DNA from: Serripes groenlandicus
Taxonomy: Eukaryota; Mollusca; Bivalvia; Cardiida; Cardiidae
DNA length: 64,000 nucleotides
Direction of reading: 5' to 3'
Assembly: GCA_031761405.1 (NCBI GenBank)
Contig: JASEVX010000001.1
Span: forward strand, 43,689,669 to 43,753,668
Shown here: one piece after another, positions 11,901-20,900 of the stretch
Layout: each line of letters begins with the position of its first letter
How positions within the stretch are numbered: position 1 is the stretch's first letter
Notes under the pieces: generated by a model
Seen by the model: the letters and a program-made list of their open reading frames with translations, nothing else
The model's database searches: none
What the model was told of the DNA's origin: nothing
Program-made: the position numbers and the translations under genes

Positions 11901-14900
11901 TAAATATATATGTTACATTTTGCTGCCAAAATATGCACCATGAGGTTGATTTCAACTGTTTGATAACATAGTTGTTAATCCGATTCTAGACTAGTGTATT
12001 GAGAAACGCGTAAGAGCGATAAATGAGTTATCGACATTGAACAGAAATCGAGGGCTTGGCGTGAAACGGTTGTAACTAAAAACCTATTTTGAAAACCCTG
12101 GTTTAGGGGCAATTTTGACCCCTTTGTTAACAATGCAAATGTAGGTGCCATTGCTCAGAACGAGCAATGGCACCTTAAATTTCCATTGTTAACCGAGAAA
12201 AATGATTTAACGGTTATAAAGACTTTATGGCGAGGTGATTAACCTTGGTATAAAAATACTAATTTTAGTTACAACCGTTTCACGCCAAGCCCTCGAAATA
12301 TATCCAGTATTGCGAAAGACTGTCGAAAATTAAACCTTAATGTCGTCAGAAAATTCTCCCCCTTCTTAATTGGATGTGCAATATAGTTACAAAATGTATG
12401 CATGTATAAACGCATTATAGAACATAATCACCGTTGATTCCTGAAACTGGTATCGGCATTCCTGATTGTTGTTAAAACATTGTTCACATTCATGGAGTGG
12501 TCATTACTAAACATTATTACATGAGAGGCGGACACGGTGGACCTAGATTAGACTGCACGAGTGACCAGACTAATCTTGGTCTACAGTGTTCGCAATTGAA
12601 GTTTGAAATCGTGTTTATCGGGATAAGTTAATGTTGTTTAATCCTTACCCACTTGTAGACGCATCATGACGCATTTGCAGCAGATTGCGACTTTTGAAAA
12701 CATTGTGGCATAAGAAGAAAGTGCTAATAATGAGCGATTTTCAATTTTGCCACAAAGTTTTCAACTTTTTTAAATAATCACAATTTCATTTATAAGAATT
12801 TTGTCCATTCCTGCCTTTGTGGTTTCAAAGTCGTCTTCTGCAGGTGCATTGAATCGGTTAAAGTCGCGTACAGAGTAAAAACATAAATCTTGATTTAAAA
12901 GATCAAACTTACCACCAACAAGCATGCATGGATTGTTGACCTCCATCAGTTTGCTTTGTAACGCCACTAGATAATCGTTAATCCGCGACACAATGTAGTT
13001 CTGACCGTAAAATAGGTAACTGTGAGCGTATAAATGATATGTTCGTCCACCTATCCGAACAGGAAACATGTTTGCATATATAGAATGGTCAGGTAGAAAT
13101 GCTATTTGGGTTGATCCCCCTCCCATCTCCAACACGCCAACGGACTGACTTGGTGGCCTGTAAATTACAATAATGAACAATAAACCATTTAGCACGTTCG
13201 CCAGATCTAAAGCAGACTACATTTTAAGACGTTTTGGCGAAAAGGAAAATTTGCTCATAATAAGCAATCTATTCTTTTTCTGCTGCTGCAGATTGTTCGC
13301 ATGTGGGGAAAAAAGCCTTGTCTTAACAAAATACCCACCTCGCCATAAAGTCTTTAAAAGTGTTAAATAATTTTTCTTTAAGATTACTACCCCTAAACCA
13401 GGGTTTTCAAAATAGGTTTTTAGTTACAACCGTTTCACGCCAAGCCCTCGATACTACAGTTAGTGTCGTCACACGAAAACTAACATTCAGGAGTCCGCAA
13501 CCAGCGAAAATCTTTATCACCTATGCCCTAGTATAAACGTATCAGAACCAGGCTTGTTCGGCACCTAGTCGGTATTCTAAAGAAATCGACATTACAACAC
13601 GATTACGATGTGAATCAAAGAAGGCTTGGACATCTATCGAATATCGAAAGAACAAGACAATCGAGAATGATAAACGTCGACTGCAGCCGGAAAATTACGA
13701 TGGCACTAGCATGCAGTTAAGGATGTACTGAACTGAAAAGTGGATTTTGCATAATATTTAACTTTTGCTGTAATATTGGTTTTTTGAAAGTTAGATATAT
13801 GTTAAATTAAAAAATACAAAAAAAAAGGTATGGTAGTGGGCTTTTTTTTTTGCTAGATCAATTTATAAAAGCTTTATGATGAGCTATTTTTTTGCTATTT
13901 CAGCGCATGAAAAAAAAGTTTTCACGCAAATTGCCGATATTTGAAAGATGATATGCTAATTGTTTATCTTCTTGTGGTTTTAATCTCATTCTGAAGATAT
14001 TTTATCCATATCTTTGGAAGTTCATGCGATACATTGTAGTTAAAGCTAAACAATAGACACTATTTGACACTAATGAAAATCCATATTTGTCGGATTTAAG
14101 AATAGACAATTTCAAAACTTTAAAATAAGGAAAAAACATATTTGTAATATTTAACTTTTTCTGAAACTTCTCTAAGTTATTTCAATTACTATCATTTATC
14201 AGATTTTAATAAGAAAAGTATATGTCATTGGGCAATATTTTCAGTTATATCTTCAAATGTCAAAAAAGTTTTCGAATATTTTCTACTTTTTTTCAAAACA
14301 ATATGATACTATACAAGTTCTAGATTAAAATTTATATACATGGACTTTAATATTCTCTTTTTGCCCAGTTTTATTGCTTAATCAAACACGGCAACTGCAC
14401 AGCGTCTCACGAAAAAATTGAAGGCTTTCCTTTATCTCAAGCAAATTTTATCCACTTTTTTTAAAATTTTGAAGAATTATAAAAAGGTATAATGACTAAA
14501 CAGGTTTTAATTGACAACAAAATAAGAAGATTTAATAAGAAAGTAAAAAATATTTTTTTATTTTTTTTATTTCAAAACCTCAGTTCAGTACATCCTTAAC
14601 ATTAAATTAGAGACCTCGGCATGTCAATTTTCATATGACTTGGCTCTTGTTTGAAAGTAAAAACGACATGAGCCGTTCCACCAGAAAACAAAACATTGTG
14701 GACTCGGATCAGCATATGCATGCCGCGCAGCCTAATCCGGGCTGACACTTTTCGCCTCCTGTGGATTCTCTGTTTCAAGAATAATTACTCTATACCTCGA
14801 TCACCCTGAGACGGAAAGTGTCGGCCCGGATTAGCCTACACGTACAAGATAACAAATAATGATAATGTTTTCTGAAACAGCTTATTGTCAAAACAGAATT

Positions 14901-17900
14901 TATATCTATCGTTAACGCAGACAATGTGCAAGTCGATCTGCTACTGAATATATTGTTTATGTTTTAACGTGCAGACACGACTCACATAAAACATATTATT
15001 CTTGTATTTGATTCGTTGAAATGGTGCTGATTCATCGAAATGTTGGCATTAAATATTAAAGAAACGCACGTGTCTACGTTATTTTGGAAGAACCCTCGAT
15101 CATGTTAAACTACTTACTTGTCGGACCAAAAATACCCCCTGAGGTAGTTAGCAGCGACCCATGCAAAAACCCCTTCTTCTTCCCCGGAGAGGACTCGAAC
15201 TCCGCCAGGACGCATGGTAAAGGGATTAACTGTTGAGTTCTCCAGTACATGTTCGATCTTATCTAGCAATCGCTCTGTGGTGCTGATAGGGAGAATTCTC
15301 AAACCTATCAAAATAAATGAAATCTGAGAATAATTGATCCTCGATAACGCAGCACTGCTGTAGATAAAGGAGATGGTTTTAACAATTTCCCACTTACATA
15401 AGCATTTCGACGCAACTACAGCAGACGACTTTTGAAAACAATATGACAAATGGAGAAATTGCTCATAATGAGCAATTTCTCCATTTGTCACACTGTTTTC
15501 AACTCTATTCAATAACTATATCATCATTTTTATTTTTTAATACCCTTTGCGTCGTCGTCTGATGCCTCCTCTGCGGCGTCTGTGTCGTCACAGATCGTTT
15601 ACCTTACCCCATAACTCAAAAAGCCTACTTTTGCCTATCTGTCGTCTGCTGCTCATTTCCTGTATGTGGGAAAGGGAAACAAGTTTAAGCACCATACAGT
15701 TTTTATTTTTTAATACCCTTGGCGTCGTCGTCTGATGCGTCCTCTGCGGCGTCTGTGTCGTCACAGATCGTTTACCTTACCTCATAACTCAAAAAGCCTT
15801 CACAATTTTCAAATGAAACTTGTTACACTTGTTTTTAGGTACAATACGCATGGCATGTCTATACCAAGGCACATAACGTTGGCTTGATTAATAATTAAGT
15901 AATGCCCATTTTCCGTTGAGGCTGAGTGGTAGGCGTTGGGGATTTGACAACGGGCGTCCACGGTTCGATCCCCGCTTTAGGCGATCATGGGACAGGTATA
16001 TTTCCTAGACTAGTACTGGTGTGCATTCCCATGGAGGAAGAATAAGTGTTTTATAGGCGTGATATAACTGAAATAATCTTGAACATGGCGTAAAGAACCA
16101 ATACCATAACTTCTGAGATGGTTTATTATATGTTTATGCTGATCTTTCATTTTTTTTGCGAAGGGTCTGTCCAACATTTTAAGCTACAATCTTAAAACAA
16201 CAGAATCTATAACATTTATTCTTAACTCTTTCTCGAATACCAAAAAAATGCAAAAAATATCATGGAAAACATCTTTAAATGAATGTATTATTTTTGAATT
16301 GTGTTAAAAACACTGTTGCTTATTGTTCTCCTTTTGTCATAATGTTATCAAAAGTATGTTTGTGTGAAAAGGTTATGTTAAAAACAAAACAGCGTAATTT
16401 TAGTCTACTTTAGTTGTAAAAGTAATTTGCAACCATGTTCACCTTTATAACTTATTTAAGTGAATACATATGAGCCCATCCATGGAACAGGTATACTCTG
16501 GTTTTAGATTTTTTTTTATTTTAGATTTTAAACTAAAATCGTGAGAGATTCCCTTAGCTATTTCACAAAATCGACTTTTCCATGTTGAAAAACGGAGCAC
16601 TTCATTTTTCGTCCAACAGGAAATTTGGTAAAATTTAATATTGAAGTGGAAAACAATGCAGATTTCAGGAGAGACAGTTCTTAATGACACAACGCTAGTC
16701 ACAACGTTTCTTTGCAGTCTTATCTTGAAGGGTTATACCAAATACTTTAAAATGGTAGTAATGGCTGCTCTCCTTGGCGCTCAGGGTTGCGGGGTTAGCA
16801 TGACGACTGACTTGCTGGTGACAGGATAAATGGACCAGTAGAACTGGTAACTTACCCAGTAAACGCCGTGATATAACTGAAAAATTGAAACTATTAGTCC
16901 GCGTTCATATATACATTATAGTAACTTACCTCCCCCGCCCATTATATAACTGAGTATTTATACAAAATCAACAAGAGCGCCAAATGTCACAAAATACGCC
17001 CGTCCTGGTTTTTTTTTGAGACCAAGTATAGTGATAATTGGCTTGTACATCAGCCAAACTTAGAGAGCGGACACTGTTAATACAGTTTTAGCCATTTCAA
17101 GGGACATAATGTTGTAGTGACTAAGATAACGTTGTAAGTTATCAAACCTGACCAAGATATTCTGCCCATCAACATACTAAATTTGGTGATGATCGGATAA
17201 AGGCTTCACAAGTTATTTAGCTGACAAGACCAATTTTAGGTAATTTCTATAATTAAAGAGCGATAGCTCTCAATTGACTAAAGCGATATGACTAGTTATC
17301 GAACTTGTCTGAGATATTATGACAATACACATTCTGACTAAATTTGGTGATGATTGGACAAAGGCTTCTAAAGTTATTGAGCTGACAAGACCAATTTTAG
17401 GTAATTTCTATAATTAAAGAGCGATAACTCTGAATTGACTTAAGCGATATGGCTAGTTATCGAACTTGTCTGAGATATTATGCCAGTTCACATTCTGACC
17501 AAATTTGGTGATGATTGGATAAAGGCCTCTAAAGTTATTGAGCTGACAAGACAAATTTTAGGTAATTTCTATAATTAAAGAGCGATAGCTCTCAATTGAC
17601 TGAAGCGATATGACTAGTTATCGAACTTGTCTGAGATATTATGACAATACACATTCTGACTAAATTTGGTGATGATTGGACAAAGGCTTCTAAAGTTATT
17701 GAGCTGACAAGACTAATTTTGGGTAATTTCTATACTTAAAGGGCGATAACTCTCGATTGACTAAAGCGATATGGCTAGTTATCGAACTTGTCCGAGATAT
17801 TATCTCAATACACATTCTGATTAAATTTAGTGATGATTGGACAAAGTTATTGAGCTGACAACATACTGGAAGCCGCCTGCCTGCCCGCCCGCCCGCGTAC

Positions 17901-20900
17901 GCCGCAGGTAAAACTATGATACGATCCGGGTTTTTTTTCAAAACGGGCGTATAAAAACAGGTTGTAAGGCAACATATACTAAGTATATACGGGGTAATCG
18001 TTTACCTTGTATAAACATTTTGGAGTCGGCTCCTTTGAACAAGTATAAAAGTGTCTGCTGCAAAAGTGTCAAATGGCGTATGTATCGGTACACTATATTG
18101 ATATCGTATTTATCATTGCTTCACTGCCCATAACTGGTCGTCTTAGATTGATACCTACAGAATCGATAGGTATCAACAAGGGAAATAATCGGTGATGACC
18201 AAACGTTGGTTGTATCGTCTTGTTTCATTGGACAGAAAACAAGAACCTGCTCACTCGATTTTAGACGACCTTTTATGCGGTGTCGTTAAATCCAATAAAC
18301 ACATCGTCTGATTTTATAGATATTGTGTTATATCTGTCCTGTGATCCAAATCAACCAACGGAAGTTAACGAAGGTTGTAGTTATATGTCCATAGAGATAA
18401 ACGAAGGTAGTGTGTTCACCGACTTTCGAGTGCAATGTACCGAATAGTGTATTCACTTAGTTTGCACAAAATCATTGCCAGGAACTAGTCTTGTTGTCAT
18501 TATAAAGTGTATTTGCTGGAGGTGGTCAAAATCAGATAAGTTCTAACAACAAACGAATAAAACCCCATGACATCTTTGGAATGGTTTGAAGTTCTGATTT
18601 GATCTCGATATACAGACGTCGCCTGTGGACATACGCTTCCATTTGGGTCGTGTCACAAGAAAACAATCTGAGGCTCTAGGTAAAGGCGTATTTAATAGGC
18701 GTCAAATAGGCGTCAAACCTGATTTGAGCCAGTCCATGTGAAACGGTATATTTTTTGTTTGTTTGTGAACAGTGTATATCAAGGTAAACCTGTAAATCCG
18801 CACAGTCTGATCAATATCTAAACTGTTCACAAAGTACTTACATAAGCTAATTAGAAGCTTCTGTCAACTTCTGTACCTTTTCGCACGGACAGACTCATTT
18901 TGAAATATAAACCCTATGTTGTTGGTACTCTAAATTAAAAGACGATTCGTTAGAATACCCACAACATAGGGTTTTATTATCCAGTGACTAGGGAAACATT
19001 TCTAGTAATTGTATTAAGCATAACGGATGCCTCTACATATTTTAATTGCCTAATTGCAGTTAATTTACGAATGTCCAAATATGGAAGGGCATTTAAGTAA
19101 ATAATCTGTTCGTGTAACTAACAACTGTATTCGTCTAAATGCATACTTATAAATTGCACATTGGCACTTGTCATTTAGACGAAAACAGTTGTCAGTTACT
19201 TGAACAGAATATTTAGTTAAATGTCCTTCCATATCCAAAGGTCGGTTCTCGTGTGACTAGAACGTTTTTGTCTCTTCACTTCAACATGACTGAACGGTGT
19301 TGCCATATAAGTTAGTAACGTGTTGCGAGTTTGAGGCTTGTACTGCAAATGCGTACGCACAGTCTCATCAGAGTCTTCACTGACCGCTGATATGTTATAA
19401 AGACATACATGCATATTCTGACTAACTAATTAGAAGTTAAGCCAGCTAATTGTACGCCAAATAAATGTGCAATCGTACAGTAAAGACTCGGGGAAGCCTG
19501 TGCATACCAATGCGGGGATACATTCAGACCCCAAATAGCCAAAGGTGGCTCAAATCAATTCACACAGTCTATCCAAGAAAAAAAACCTCAACCGCGTATT
19601 TCATCATTATCGTTTCCCTAATATTTCGTAAAGTAAATGACAAAGTCGATATAAATAGGTACTTTTCTGACTAACAATACGTGGTAAGAAATAACATGTT
19701 TTGGCACTTCTTTTAGGGGAACAAAAATGATAAAAACTGTTTTCAAGTATGTAAGCTTTACTTAGCGCTAAGTAAGGATGGTGGACTTGGACCCTGCTCG
19801 TGATATAACTGTTGAAAACCACCGCCAATCTGCAAGGCGTCTTCAATGTATGCAGGCAATACGACTTGTAATCGTTCAAACACATTCCTACGTACAATAC
19901 ATCTGCAGCAGACGACTTTGAAACATTAAGGCAAAGATATGGAAACTCTCTGTAAATGAAAGAACAATTATTGAATGAAGTTAAGAACGTTACAGTAAAA
20001 CTGCTACCTATTTTCAAAAGTAGTTTGCTACTGAATTATCGGAAAGGGCCTGTTTGTGGAAAAGGGTTATTGACTCTCAATGTCTACCTCCTTTGTGTTC
20101 TAAATGTGCAGGAAGATCCAAGAGATTAACCCTTCTATTTCAGGATTCCAACCTGGTAACTTTAATTCGCGTTGGCCCGTCCGTACGTAAAATATCATCA
20201 ACAGTATGAAAACGGAAACTACAGGATGTGAAATGGTAAGGATTCACTCTGTTTTAACTGTGCAAACTTTTACATGTATGTCGAAAAGAAAAATGCTATG
20301 AGTACTTCAAAACAAGTCAAGGACAATTGTACGCTTAAGATGATAACAAGGACGGCGCTGATTTGGTTTTCTTGTCGCGCATATTCATCCTTTTTGGACA
20401 TGAGAGCAATATTTGACTTCATTTGAAAAAAAATTCTTGCCCTCATGAAATTTCGCAAAAGGAAGTCAAATATTTCGCAACGTACATTATAAAACATGTA
20501 GTTACGTAAACAGTCGATTAAAATATCTTGTGGAATAACATGTAGTTACGAAAACAGTCGGTTAAAATACCTTGTGATATAACATGTAGTTACGTAAACA
20601 GTCGGTTAAAATACCCTGGAATAATACATGTAGTTACGTAAACAGTCGGTTAAAATACTCTGTGATAATACATGTAGTTACGTAAACAGTCGGTTAAAAT
20701 ACCTTGTGGAATAACATGTAGTTACAAAAACAGTCGGTTAAAATACCTTGTGATATAACATGTAAGCAGTCGGTTAAAATATCCTTTGATAACACATGTG
20801 GTTACGTAAACAGTCGGTTAAAATACCCTGGAATAATACATGTAGTTACATAAACAATCTTTTAAAATACTCTGTGATAATACATGTAGATACGTAAACA

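Noticed and set aside
12770..12912. Extension of NTPDase exon 3 past the donor
   Set aside because: The frame stays open into a P MITE, but the gtaagt donor at 12912 joins exactly in phase to exon 4 and restores the family sequence.
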